From positions 310,001 to 374,000 of the forward strand of contig NZ_JABEQF010000003.1 in assembly GCF_014174355.1 (NCBI RefSeq): DNA of 64,000 nucleotides, in the 5' to 3' direction. This document shows, in pieces, positions 42,199 to 51,048 of this stretch. The notes under the pieces were generated by a model. That model did not search any database and was not told the origin of the DNA. It worked only from the letters and a program-made list of their open reading frames with translations. Position numbers and translations under genes: made by a program. Source of the stretch: Gluconacetobacter azotocaptans. Lineage in GTDB: Bacteria; Pseudomonadota; Alphaproteobacteria; Acetobacterales; Acetobacteraceae. Numbering within the stretch: position 1 is the first letter of the stretch; each line of letters begins with the position of its first letter.

Positions 42199-43278
42199 TC
42201 AGATGTAACTTGCGAGCGTCATATCCTTCATGTCGGCAACCAGTATGTACGAGGCCTTGAGGCTTGTGCTGAGGTTGGACGACTGCGTGGCCACTTCGGC
42301 GATGTCGACGTTCCTGGAGTTCCCAAGCGCCGTCTTCAACATCGTCTCCATGTTCGACAGCAGGGTGGATCTGGACGTCAGCGCATTCTGCGTCACGCCG
42401 ACCGACGTTTCCATGTCCGTAAGCTGGCTGATCGTGCTTTCGAGAGACGAATGCAGTTGGTTGACCAGATCCGAAAACCCGTTCGTCGAGGACGACATGC
42501 CGTTCATCGAGGAAACGATCATCATGTCGCGCATCAGGTCACGGATCGGGGACCCGGTCGAATTCGAGGTGGCGGACGTTCCCTGTGTCGCCACCGTGCC
42601 GATCACGGTTGCCGTATTGTCACCGGTGAGGACCGACTGCTGAAGCGCGGTTGCCGCACTCCCCGAAACCGACAGCGACGCCGAGAAGACCGAGACACTG
42701 TCCGTATTGTCAGCCGCGGCCGAGGTGGTCTTCGTCATGACGGACGCGGGGTCCTCGGAAGAACCGAGCGAACCGACGATGCCGGCGATCGTCGTGGCAA
42801 GGGTGCCGCTTGAGATCGACGTCGGATCTTTGAGCGGAGGCTCAGTCGAGGCCTGCCCGGCGAAGACGTACCCGACGCCGTTTGAGGTATTGAGCGTCGT
42901 TGCCAGTGCGGTCAGCGCATCCTGGGCCTGGGTTGTCGCGGCCGCGACCGTGGTGGGTGTTGTCGTTCCCCCGATGCTCAGCAGGCTTGTGGCCAGCGCC
43001 TGGGCTTGTGTCACGATCTGCTGCAGTGCAGTCGATGTGGCGCTCAGGTTGTTCTGCGCGCTCGAAACATTGGACTGCCAGGCCTGAACCTGCGTGATCT
43101 TCGGCGTAAGGCTGATGGCGGACGCCCGCGTCGAGCCAAGCCCTGCGTAGGTTTCCGAAAGCGTTCCCGCAGACTGCTGCCAGGACAGGGTCTGCTGGCT
43201 CAGCGTCATCTCCTTGATCCCTGCGGCAAGGATAAGGGCAGCGCCGGCGTTTCCATACTGGCCGATGGACGTGCTCAT
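42199..43278 (-). CDS. flgL: Hook-filament junction protein FlgL
   Basis: The 359-aa protein has flagellin-like terminal helices: an N-terminal stretch with LSQQTLSWQQSAGTLSETYAG and a C-terminal stretch with SLKASYILVADMKDMTLASYI. The middle is divergent. It forms the second junction zone. It follows flgK by 20 bp, and GGAAGAG precedes its ATG. Confidence 0.88.
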   Translation of the reverse strand: MSTSIGQYGNAGAALILAAGIKEMTLSQQTLSWQQSAGTLSETYAGLGSTRASAISLTPKITQVQAWQSNVSSAQNNLSATSTALQQIVTQAQALATSLLSIGGTTTPTTVAAATTQAQDALTALATTLNTSNGVGYVFAGQASTEPPLKDPTSISSGTLATTIAGIVGSLGSSEDPASVMTKTTSAAADNTDSVSVFSASLSVSGSAATALQQSVLTGDNTATVIGTVATQGTSATSNSTGSPIRDLMRDMMIVSSMNGMSSSTNGFSDLVNQLHSSLESTISQLTDMETSVGVTQNALTSRSTLLSNMETMLKTALGNSRNVDIAEVATQSSNLSTSLKASYILVADMKDMTLASYI

Positions 43279-43298
43279 GACAGTCTCTTCCGCTCTTC

Positions 43299-44861
43299 TT
43301 AGTCGATCGCGTTAAGTAATGCGCTGAACATCGACTGCACGGCAGTCACCACCTTGGCGTTGGCCGCATAGGCGTTCTGCAGCGCGACGATATTGGACAT
43401 TTCATTGTTCACGTCCACGCCCGAGACATTGGTGACCGTCGTCTGCAATGTCGTCTGTACCGAGGTGGCGGAGGTCAGGTCATCGCTGGCCTGGCCGATG
43501 GTCGCGCCCTGGTCCGAGGTCAGGGCCGTGGCCAGGGCAACCAGACCCTGGGTACCGGAATATCCGGTCGACAGGCTGCCGGTCGGGCCAAGGCCGGTCG
43601 AGGGAGCCGCCAGAGACCCATCAGACCCGCTCACGTCGTCCGAGGAGGTTCCGAACGCCGTGCTGAGGACCGCTGCAATGGTCGTCACATCGCCGTTTGT
43701 CGCAAGCGACGAAGGTGTGTTGACGTACGACGAACTGACGGTGAGCGTTGACGAAAGGCCAACGAGCCCAGCGGGTGTCGTTGCCGCCTTCGTCGTATCC
43801 GAGAGTGGAAGGGTCGCACTTGATAACGGCACCGCGCCGGTACCATCCGTAAACAGCGAAAGCCCCGCATTGCTGAACCGCGAGGCAAGCGTGTAGGAGA
43901 ACGAATCCAGCTGCGCCTGCATTTTGGGATAGGTGACATCGCGCAGCGTGATGTTCGCTCCCAGCGTCCCGCCGGTCAGATGTGACGTAATGTCCTTGCC
44001 CGCAAGCGTGATCCCGGGGATCTGCGCGTTTGTATCTCCAGCCTTGTAGTACATCGCCGACGTGACGGCAGCGCCGGACGTGGACAACGGCCAGGTGCTG
44101 GTCGGCAGGGCAACCGTGCTGTCGCTCTGTCCGATCTGGTCGGGACGGGTCGGAAGTTCGGTTCCGTCCGCGGTGCGGACGACCATATCGCCGTTCGACG
44201 TCTCGGAAAACGTGACCGAGAGATCGGACGACAGGCTGGACATGACTTCCAGGCGCTGGTTCTCAAGGTCGGCCGTGTCCGAGCCAAGGGCCTTGAGATT
44301 CATGATCTGCTTGGAAAGCTGCCCGATCTGCGTCAGGCCCGAGTTGATGGAGGATACCGTCGAAACGGTGTTGTCTTCCGCCGCCTGGCGCTGGTCCGTA
44401 TAGGCCGCGGCAAGGGTGTGAATGGTACTGGTCAGGGATTGCGCGGTCGAGATCACCAGCGACTGCGAGGCGCTTTGCAGCGGGGTCGCCGTCAGCGAGA
44501 TCAGGGCGTTCTGCACATTGCCCAGTTCGTCGGAAAGCGTATCCGTGCTGCCGGAATCCGAGGACGTCGATCCCTGGATGGACGACAGCGGCGCGAGCGA
44601 GTTGCTCGTCGCGGTCAGGGACGCGACCTGGGCATTCTGGCTGTAGAGGGCCGTCTGCAGCGCCGTGTTCACGTTCAGCGACGTTTGGCCGATCTTGACG
44701 CCCGCGCCGACATGGCCCGCCATCGCCATTGTCACCGTGGCGTTCTCGCGCACATAGCCCGCCGTGCCCGCGTTCGAAACGTTTTCAGACGTGACGGCCA
44801 GCTGATACTCGATCGCGCTCAATCCGCTGGTAGCTATTGACAGCGATGATGTCAGACCCAT
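43299..44861 (-). CDS. flgK: Hook-associated protein FlgK
   Basis: The 520-aa protein has the rod/hook N-terminus (SSLSIATSGLSAIEYQLAVT, then VSNAGTAGYVRE) and the C-terminal helix VDVNNEMSNIVALQNAYAAN. It forms the first hook-filament junction zone. The middle is Ser/Thr-rich. It lies between flgF and flgL on the same strand. Confidence 0.94.
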   Translation of the reverse strand: MGLTSSLSIATSGLSAIEYQLAVTSENVSNAGTAGYVRENATVTMAMAGHVGAGVKIGQTSLNVNTALQTALYSQNAQVASLTATSNSLAPLSSIQGSTSSDSGSTDTLSDELGNVQNALISLTATPLQSASQSLVISTAQSLTSTIHTLAAAYTDQRQAAEDNTVSTVSSINSGLTQIGQLSKQIMNLKALGSDTADLENQRLEVMSSLSSDLSVTFSETSNGDMVVRTADGTELPTRPDQIGQSDSTVALPTSTWPLSTSGAAVTSAMYYKAGDTNAQIPGITLAGKDITSHLTGGTLGANITLRDVTYPKMQAQLDSFSYTLASRFSNAGLSLFTDGTGAVPLSSATLPLSDTTKAATTPAGLVGLSSTLTVSSSYVNTPSSLATNGDVTTIAAVLSTAFGTSSDDVSGSDGSLAAPSTGLGPTGSLSTGYSGTQGLVALATALTSDQGATIGQASDDLTSATSVQTTLQTTVTNVSGVDVNNEMSNIVALQNAYAANAKVVTAVQSMFSALLNAID

Positions 44862-45042
44862 CTCGTTTTCCCCGCGCAGTCTTGACTATGTATTCGCTCT
44901 GCAACAGCCACGATATATGCCGGGTGTCAATTGCGGCTACAAGGTTCCGCGCACGCTAGCAGTTTCGGTAGATTACGTAAAGCAAGGCTGTTTCGCGCTA
45001 TCAACATTCCCGATTACGAGGGCGCCCCTCGGATCAGGCGGC

Positions 45043-45786
45043 TTACGCGCTCGGTTCGGTGGTGATCTTGTCTATCGCATTCTGGCGGCGGGTGGCTTCG
45101 GTCTGGATCAGCTGGAAGTTCAGATCGTAATCACGTTGGATCTCGACCATTTTCGTCGCCTCGGATACCGAATTCACGTTGCTCGACTCCAGCATCGCCT
45201 GCCGTATTTCCTTTCGGGCCACGGTATGCGTGGCCGTCGTCGGCCGGAGCAGATAATTACCTTCCTGTTGCAGCGTGTTGAGGTTGTCGACGGTGACGAG
45301 GCCGATGGTCGAGGAGACTCCGTTTTGAGTGGAGATCGTTCCGTCTGACGCCACCGATAGGATCTCGTCCTGCGGGGGGATGACGATGTTCCTGCCGTTC
45401 GTGTCCAGAAGCGGGTTTCCCGAACCGTCGGTGAGCGTCCCATCCGACCGGATATGGAACTGGCCGCTGCGGGTCAGCCGAACGCCCTGCGTCGTCCGAA
45501 CGGAAAAGAAACCTTCGCCATTGATCGCGAAATCCGTCAGGTTTCCGGTCTGCCGCAGCTCCCCCTGAAGGTGGTCCTGATATGTCGCCTGGTCCTGCGT
45601 GTACGCCTCGTCCTTTTCCCCGGCCAGGCCGTGGACGTCCTTCTGGTGAACGAGAAATTCGGAAAAAAGCTGTTTCGACGTCTTGAATCCGTCGGTATTG
45701 GCGTTGGCAAGATTGTTGACGGTCAGATCGAGGGCACGTGTCAGCACATCGATGCGGGACAAGGCGATATACGTCGTGTTGTCCAA
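45043..45786 (-). CDS. flgF: Flagellar rod protein FlgF
   Basis: The 247-aa protein has the rod signature LTVNNLANANTDGFKTSK and the central pattern NLTDFAINGEGFFSVRT, with the C-terminal helix TKMVEIQRDYDLNFQLIQTEA. TTG at 45786 is the likely start: GGAGG lies 7 bases before it, and the family-typical start LDNTTYIALSRI follows. flgF heads a flgF-flgK-flgL series and is divergent from flgG, although these two rod genes are normally adjacent in one operon. Confidence 0.91.
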   Translation of the reverse strand: MDNTTYIALSRIDVLTRALDLTVNNLANANTDGFKTSKQLFSEFLVHQKDVHGLAGEKDEAYTQDQATYQDHLQGELRQTGNLTDFAINGEGFFSVRTTQGVRLTRSGQFHIRSDGTLTDGSGNPLLDTNGRNIVIPPQDEILSVASDGTISTQNGVSSTIGLVTVDNLNTLQQEGNYLLRPTTATHTVARKEIRQAMLESSNVNSVSEATKMVEIQRDYDLNFQLIQTEATRRQNAIDKITTEPSA

Positions 45787-46153
45787 TGTCTGCCTCCAGA
45801 AGGGGGATCGGGTCCGCGCAGGCAGACCGGTGCCGCGCCCGCCTCCTGACCGTGGTCTTGTAGAAGATATGGCAGAAAGCCGGCTATTCGAAAGATATTG
45901 GATCATTACCCGGACGGCAACATACGATGCGCGGCCCCATGGTCTTGATCGCAGGAATGCTGCAGGAAAGCCGACAAGGCCGCCTTTTCTCCGGAAAAGA
46001 CCTTGCCATGTTCGTGAACGTGGTCTTACTTGCGGGCGCAAGCCGTACGTAGCGTGGGCACCATTCGGGCATATATGGCCATGCATGACATGCCTCCTGC
46101 CTGCGTGGTGGGATGACCACGAAGTTAAGGTACACCCGGAGGACTGTCCGCCT
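45787..46153. promoter_or_regulatory. Divergent promoter region of flgF and flgG
   Basis: The 367 bp separate divergent flgF and flgG and must hold promoters for two flagellar operons. Ribosome sites are clear: GGAGG before the flgF TTG on the minus strand and GGAGG at 46138-46142 before flgG. No -24/-12 promoter with good spacing was found by eye. Confidence 0.5.
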
Positions 46154-46942
46154 ATGATGCGTTCCCTTGATATCGCCGGCACGGGCATGCAGGCTCAGAC
46201 GACGAACGTCGAGACGATCTCCAATAACATCGCCAACATGACGACCACCGGCTACAAGCGGCGCCGTGCCGAGTTCCAGGATCTCATCTATCAGGATCTC
46301 CGGCGGGCAGGGACCATGAGCTCGGATACGGGCGACCTCGTGCCGGCGGGCGCGCAGATCGGTCTTGGCGTGCGTACCGCCGGGATTTACCGGATCAACG
46401 AGCAGGGCACGCTGTCCCAGACCAGCAATGCCCTCGACCTTGCGATCGAGGGACGCGGCTATTTTCAGGTGACGCTGCCGTCCGGCGAATACGCCTATAC
46501 CCGTGACGGAACGTTCTCGCTGTCCGAGGACGGCACCATCGTCACGGCGGACGGCTATCCCCTCAATCCGAACATTACCCTGCCGAACAACGCCGAGAAT
46601 GTGACCATCGACCAGAGCGGCCAGGTCCAGTATACGGTGTCCGGCGACGGGACGGCGCAGGTGGCCGGCCAGATCCAGATGTCGACCTTCCAGAACGAGA
46701 ACGGTCTTGCCGCCATGGGTCAGAACCTGTTCACGGCGACGACATCCTCCGGTGACCCGATCACCGGCACGCCCCAGAGCGTGGGGTTCGGCTCGGTACG
46801 CCAGGGCTTCATCGAGGAATCCTCGGTCAACGTGGTGACCGAGATCACGGACCTGATCACCGCGCAGCGCGCCTACGAAATGAACAGCAAGGTCATCACG
46901 GCCTCCGACGAGATGCTCCAGACGCTGACGAATCTGAGATAG
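46154..46942 (+). CDS. flgG: Flagellar distal rod protein FlgG
   Basis: The 262-aa protein has the signature RSLDIAGTGMQAQTTNVET, then NNIANMTTTGYKRRRAEF, and the C-terminus VNVVTEITDLITAQRAYEMN, all highly conserved. It forms the distal rod. The frame continues upstream without a suitable start. Two ATG codons (46154 and 46157) are possible; GGAGG lies 11 bases before the first. It is followed by flgA with a single-base gap. Confidence 0.96.
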   Translation: MMRSLDIAGTGMQAQTTNVETISNNIANMTTTGYKRRRAEFQDLIYQDLRRAGTMSSDTGDLVPAGAQIGLGVRTAGIYRINEQGTLSQTSNALDLAIEGRGYFQVTLPSGEYAYTRDGTFSLSEDGTIVTADGYPLNPNITLPNNAENVTIDQSGQVQYTVSGDGTAQVAGQIQMSTFQNENGLAAMGQNLFTATTSSGDPITGTPQSVGFGSVRQGFIEESSVNVVTEITDLITAQRAYEMNSKVITASDEMLQTLTNLR

Positions 46943-46943
46943 C

Positions 46944-47966
46944 ATGCCCGTGCGCGCAGCAATCGCGGCAGCGGTCGCCGCGGGCATCATGACAGTCTGC
47001 ACGGCGACCCTGTCGGCGGCGACGCTGCGAAGCGCCACGGTGATCACCTCCGACGTTGTAAAACTGTCGGATCTTTTTGCCGATCTGGAACCGCGGCAGG
47101 ACAAAATCATCGGCCCGGCGCCCAAACCCGGGGCCAGCATCTATGTCGGCGGCCGGCAGTTGATCGCCATCGCCGACCAGTACGGCGTTGACTGGCTGGA
47201 CGAGTCGCCGTCGGCGATGGCGACGATCACACGGTCGGGCCGTGTCCTCGACAAGGAATTCTTTGTCGGTCTCGTGCAGAAAAGCCTGCCGGACATCGGA
47301 ACGGGTCCTGTCTCGATCGACCTTGCCGATTTCCATCCCATAACGGTTGCGTCGGACGACCCGAAGCCGGTCGTCCTGTCGGACGTCGATTGGGACCAGA
47401 GGACCGGGCGGTTCTCCGCCACCGTCTACCGGACCCATCCGACCGGCGACATAACGCAGGATTCCTTCCTCCTGACCGGAATCGTGCGTGCCCCGCGCAG
47501 GGTGCTGGTGTTTTCCCGCTCTCTGCCCGCCGGGGCCGTGATTTCCGCGTCTGATGTCAATATAGACGAATCCTATACTGGCTACGCGACCGCGAAAATA
47601 TTCACGGATGAGACCGAAGTGGATGGCATGACGCTTCTGCACACCGTCGTCGCCGGCGAACCTGTTCTTGAGCGCGATCTGCACAGGACCGTGCTGATGC
47701 ACAAGGGGGACCCCGTCCTGATCGTCTTTACCGCCCCGGGCGTTCATCTGACTGCAACCGGCAGGGCTTTGGAAGATGGGGGCAACGGCCAGTACGTGCA
47801 CGCCCTCAACCTGGCGAGCAGCATGATCGTGACCGGCCGCGTGGCAGGTGCATCGCAGGTCGATGTCGATGCCGGGTCAGGCGCCGTTCCTTCGGACCCG
47901 AACATGTTGCGGCGTCTGACCGCGTCTGCCCGCGCAAACACGCGGTCGGACCTGTCAATCCGGTAG
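46944..47966 (+). CDS. flgA: P-ring assembly chaperone FlgA
   Basis: The 340-aa protein begins with a signal peptide (cut near AATLRSA) and has the SAF-type domain with LPAGAVISASDVNIDE and the FlgA C-terminus. FlgA helps FlgI assemble in the periplasm. It starts one base after flgG and is followed by flgH after 25 bp. Confidence 0.92.
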   Translation: MPVRAAIAAAVAAGIMTVCTATLSAATLRSATVITSDVVKLSDLFADLEPRQDKIIGPAPKPGASIYVGGRQLIAIADQYGVDWLDESPSAMATITRSGRVLDKEFFVGLVQKSLPDIGTGPVSIDLADFHPITVASDDPKPVVLSDVDWDQRTGRFSATVYRTHPTGDITQDSFLLTGIVRAPRRVLVFSRSLPAGAVISASDVNIDESYTGYATAKIFTDETEVDGMTLLHTVVAGEPVLERDLHRTVLMHKGDPVLIVFTAPGVHLTATGRALEDGGNGQYVHALNLASSMIVTGRVAGASQVDVDAGSGAVPSDPNMLRRLTASARANTRSDLSIR

Positions 47967-47991
47967 ACGCCGCGTGCGCAGGAGACCTGCT

Positions 47992-48726
47992 TTGACAAAA
48001 TACCGCCTGCCGGGTGCGCTCGTGACCGGATTGCTGTGCCTGTCGGGATGTTCCGGCCTGTCGGAAATCAGCGAGATGGGCCACCCGCCGCGCATGACCA
48101 CAACGTCGGACCCGACGCAGGCCCCTGAGTACCGCCCCGTGACAATGCCGATGCCGCCGCTTCAGGCGCCCCCCACCGAGATCGGCAGTCTGTGGCGGCC
48201 CGGAAGCCGGGCCTTCTTCAAGGACCAGAGGGCGTCGCAGGTCGGCGACCTTCTGACCATCAAGGTCGGGATCGCCGATAATGCCGCGGTGACGAACAAC
48301 ACGACGGCCAGCGGCAGCGGGTCCGAGGATTACGGTGTTCCAAGCCTGTTCGGCTTTCACGGTACGGCGCTGCAGCACATCACCGGCGCATCCGCCGTCA
48401 ACACAAGCAGCGCAAGCGCCAACACGGCCACGGGCAGGATCACCCGGACCGACGCCGTCGTCCTGACGCTGGCCGGGACGATCACGCAGGTGCTTCCCAA
48501 TGGCAATTTCGTCGTGGTCGCGCGCCAGGAGGTCAGGGTTAACGGCGAACTCCGTCAGCTCATGGTCAGTGGCGTCGTCAGGCCGCAGGACATCACGGAA
48601 GACAACACGGTGACCCATGACCGGATTGCCGAGGCAAGGATTTCGTACGGCGGGCGCGGCCAGCTGACCAAGCTCCAGACGCCGCGATACGGGCAGCAGG
48701 TTCTCGACAGCGTCCTGCCGTTCTGA
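47992..48726 (+). CDS. flgH: Flagellar L-ring lipoprotein FlgH
   Basis: FlgH forms the outer-membrane L ring. The 244-aa protein has a lipobox (GLLCLSGCSG) and the conserved DQRASQVGDLLTIKVGIADN-type core (here FFKDQRASQVGDLLTIKVG), ending with GQLTKLQTPRYGQQVLDSVL. TTG at 47992 was chosen because AGGAG lies 7 bases upstream and the signal peptide begins soon after; a GTG at 47974 opens the same frame earlier. It is last in flgG-flgA-flgH and converges on fliP. Confidence 0.93.
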   Translation: MTKYRLPGALVTGLLCLSGCSGLSEISEMGHPPRMTTTSDPTQAPEYRPVTMPMPPLQAPPTEIGSLWRPGSRAFFKDQRASQVGDLLTIKVGIADNAAVTNNTTASGSGSEDYGVPSLFGFHGTALQHITGASAVNTSSASANTATGRITRTDAVVLTLAGTITQVLPNGNFVVVARQEVRVNGELRQLMVSGVVRPQDITEDNTVTHDRIAEARISYGGRGQLTKLQTPRYGQQVLDSVLPF

Positions 48727-48774
48727 TCCTGGCATCACGGGACGCACCGCCCGCGTTATGGCGCGGACGGCTTC

Positions 48775-49551
48775 CTAGCCGCCGAAGCTTCTGACCAGAC
48801 CTCCGGCCACCATCTGCCACCCGTCGACCATCACAAAGAAAATCAGCTTGAACGGCAGCGAGATCGTGGCAGGCGGCAGCATCATCATGCCCAGGCTCAT
48901 GAGGACGCTCGAGGTGACGAGGTCGATGACGAGGAACGGCAGGTAGAGCAGGAACCCCATCTCGAAACCGCGGCTGAGTTCGCCAATCATGAATGCCGGC
49001 ATGAGCACGCGCCATGGCGTCTGGGCGGGGGCGGCGGGTGGCGGCAGATTTGCAAGATGCAGAAACGTCGTGATGTCGGCAGGCCGCGCATTGGCAAGCA
49101 TGAACGTCCGGAAGGGTTCGGCCGCCGCGGCCAGACCATCCATTTCGCTCACGCGGCCATCCATCATCGGAACGATGCCGTGCGTCCAGGATTGTTCGAG
49201 AACCGGCTGCATGACGAAGAACGTCAGAAACAGCGCAAGACCGATCATGACCGTATTGGGCGGCGTTCCCTGTGCCCCGATCGCCCCGCGCAGCAAGGAC
49301 AGGACGATGATGATCCGCGTAAAGGCGGTAACCATCACCAGCAGGCTGGGCGCAAACGAGAGAACCGTAACGAGGGCCGTCAGCTGCACAAGGCGGCTGG
49401 TCGTTCCCGTATCACCCATGCCCTTCCCGAGATCGAGCGTCACGGACTGGGCGTACGCACATGCCGGCATGACAACCAGCATGGCGACGGCCACGCACGC
49501 GGCAATGGTGCCGACCTTGACGACCCGTCCCGTGAACAACCCTGATATCAA
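48775..49551 (-). CDS. fliP: Flagellar export gate protein FliP
   Basis: The 258-aa protein has the FliP signature SFAPSLLVMVTAFTRIIIVLS and the C-terminal membrane block with VLMSLGMMMLPPATISLPFK. An N-terminal signal-like segment precedes it. FliP forms the core of the gate with FliQ and FliR. The TTG at 49551 follows GGAG by 8 bases and is the preferred start; the true start is uncertain because no ATG lies in the right place. It is last in the fliF to fliP operon and is far from fliQ-fliR-flhB. Confidence 0.92.
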   Translation of the reverse strand: MISGLFTGRVVKVGTIAACVAVAMLVVMPACAYAQSVTLDLGKGMGDTGTTSRLVQLTALVTVLSFAPSLLVMVTAFTRIIIVLSLLRGAIGAQGTPPNTVMIGLALFLTFFVMQPVLEQSWTHGIVPMMDGRVSEMDGLAAAAEPFRTFMLANARPADITTFLHLANLPPPAAPAQTPWRVLMPAFMIGELSRGFEMGFLLYLPFLVIDLVTSSVLMSLGMMMLPPATISLPFKLIFFVMVDGWQMVAGGLVRSFGG

Positions 49552-49573
49552 CGCGTCCGCTCCACTACTCGTA

Positions 49574-49948
49574 TCACTCGCCTGGATCGGTGTCGGGCCG
49601 CGCCGGGGGGACTGTGCGCGGTAGATGGCCGGCCTCGTCTTCAATCCAGCCAAGGAACAGGTCATTTCCGCCGCCCGTCAGGATCAGGCCCTTTTTCTTG
49701 CCGCAGCTTATGAGGCTGACGCGCCGGCGCGGATCTATGGCCAGAGTCTCCAGCACCGCAAGGTTGCGCGTCCGGCGTCCCCGCGACAGGTAAGGTTCCA
49801 GGAATTTCAGGCCGTAGCGACTGAGCAGGATGAGTGCGACCACGATCACGAACGACAGCAGGCACGTCAGCCACGAGGCGCCGAACGTACCCGGATCATG
49901 CGCAAATGACCCCGTCAGAGGGGCTGCGAGAGCATTTGCCCCGGACAC
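49574..49948 (-). CDS. fliO: Flagellar biosynthesis protein FliO
   Basis: The 124-aa protein has one membrane helix (LSFVIVVALILLSRYGLKF) and the cytoplasmic beta-rich domain with VLETLAIDPRRRVSLISCGK, typical of FliO. It stabilises FliP during gate assembly. It starts 9 bp after fliN, before fliP. Confidence 0.9.
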   Translation of the reverse strand: MSGANALAAPLTGSFAHDPGTFGASWLTCLLSFVIVVALILLSRYGLKFLEPYLSRGRRTRNLAVLETLAIDPRRRVSLISCGKKKGLILTGGGNDLFLGWIEDEAGHLPRTVPPARPDTDPGE

Positions 49949-49957
49949 CGCCGATTC

Positions 49958-50335
49958 CTATCCAGGTGCGGTGGACGACGACAGGATTTCGGTCATGGTG
50001 ACACCGATGTGGTTATCATCGACAACCACCACCTCGCCACGGGCGATCAGCCGGTTGTTCGCGTAGATGTCCACCGCTTCCCCCAGCTTCTTGTCCAGTT
50101 CCACGACAGCGCCACGTCCCAGCCGCAGAAGCTGGCTGACCGGCATCGTCGCCGTGCCGATGACGGCGGTGATCTTCACCGGGATGTCGTAAACCGCCTC
50201 CATCTGGCTGACCCCGCTCGCTGCACCGTCGGCAGGGTGCTCGGGGCCAGCCGTCTTGGCACCATCCGCCGTCCCGGTCGGATCCGACGACGTGCTGGCG
50301 AACTCCTCAAGTCCGATATCGTTGCCTGTGCTCAT
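49958..50335 (-). CDS. fliN: Flagellar motor switch protein FliN
   Basis: The 125-aa protein has the SpoA domain: YDIPVKITAVIGTATMPVSQ, VVELDKKLGEAVDIYANNRL and ARGEVVVVDDNHIGVTMTEI. It makes the C-ring base with FliM. ATG 50335 was chosen because GGAGAG precedes it; the frame is open upstream only by chance. It lies 17 bp after fliH. Confidence 0.95.
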   Translation of the reverse strand: MSTGNDIGLEEFASTSSDPTGTADGAKTAGPEHPADGAASGVSQMEAVYDIPVKITAVIGTATMPVSQLLRLGRGAVVELDKKLGEAVDIYANNRLIARGEVVVVDDNHIGVTMTEILSSSTAPG

Positions 50336-50352
50336 GGTTCTCTCCGCCTGCC

Positions 50353-51048
50353 CTATGCCTTCTGCACGCTCTGTTCCCCGCGCTGCCGCGCGAGGGCCGT
50401 AACAGCGGCAATAATTTTCTCCGCAACGGATTTTCGCCACTGTTCGGGATCAATAACGATTGTATTCGTTACAGAAACGACGCGTATCGTATCCGCTCCG
50501 GCATCCTGCGCCACTTCTATGCGGACGTTCGCATCATCTTTGAAGGTGGCCTGCAGGCGCTGTGCGTCGGCCTCGCCGCATTGGACCGTCACGGCGCCCT
50601 CGCATTCCTTCGCGAAGGCCGATGCGTCGGAAATAAGATCCCGCTGCAGGCCGGCCAGCACGGTCCCATCAAGCGCCGTCAGGCTGCTGACAACATCCGT
50701 GACCGTCAGCAGAAAGGCATTCGCGGCGTCGCTCAGAACCTGATTGCGCTGCTCGTTCTCCGCACTGAATGCTGCCGTGAGGGACGAAACGCAGGCTGCA
50801 AAACGCGCCTGCAGCGCCTCCTCCTTGTCCCGCGATCCTTTCTCGAGCCCCTCGCGGAACGCGGATTCACGCACGGCATCCACCTGGGCATGGGTCATCG
50901 TGACAAGGTCGGGATCGGGAACGGCATCCGCTTCCGCCGCTGCTGTGTCCGCGTCCGTCGCGGGGGCGGCCCCGAAATCTTCCAGATCGAGAAGTTCCAG
51001 CCGGACTGGCGCGGGCGCCGATTGCAGGGAGGCAGACACCGCTGTCAC
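50353..51048 (-). CDS. fliH: FliH-like flagellar export regulator
   Basis: The 231-aa protein has the features of FliH: an N-terminal acidic segment, a helical middle with AFREGLEKGSRDKEE, and a C-terminal V1/VATPase E-like domain. FliH binds and restrains FliI. It begins with GTG in a GTGA overlap with fliG (51045-51048). Sequence identity in this family is low, so context carries weight. Confidence 0.82.
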   Translation of the reverse strand: MTAVSASLQSAPAPVRLELLDLEDFGAAPATDADTAAAEADAVPDPDLVTMTHAQVDAVRESAFREGLEKGSRDKEEALQARFAACVSSLTAAFSAENEQRNQVLSDAANAFLLTVTDVVSSLTALDGTVLAGLQRDLISDASAFAKECEGAVTVQCGEADAQRLQATFKDDANVRIEVAQDAGADTIRVVSVTNTIVIDPEQWRKSVAEKIIAAVTALARQRGEQSVQKA

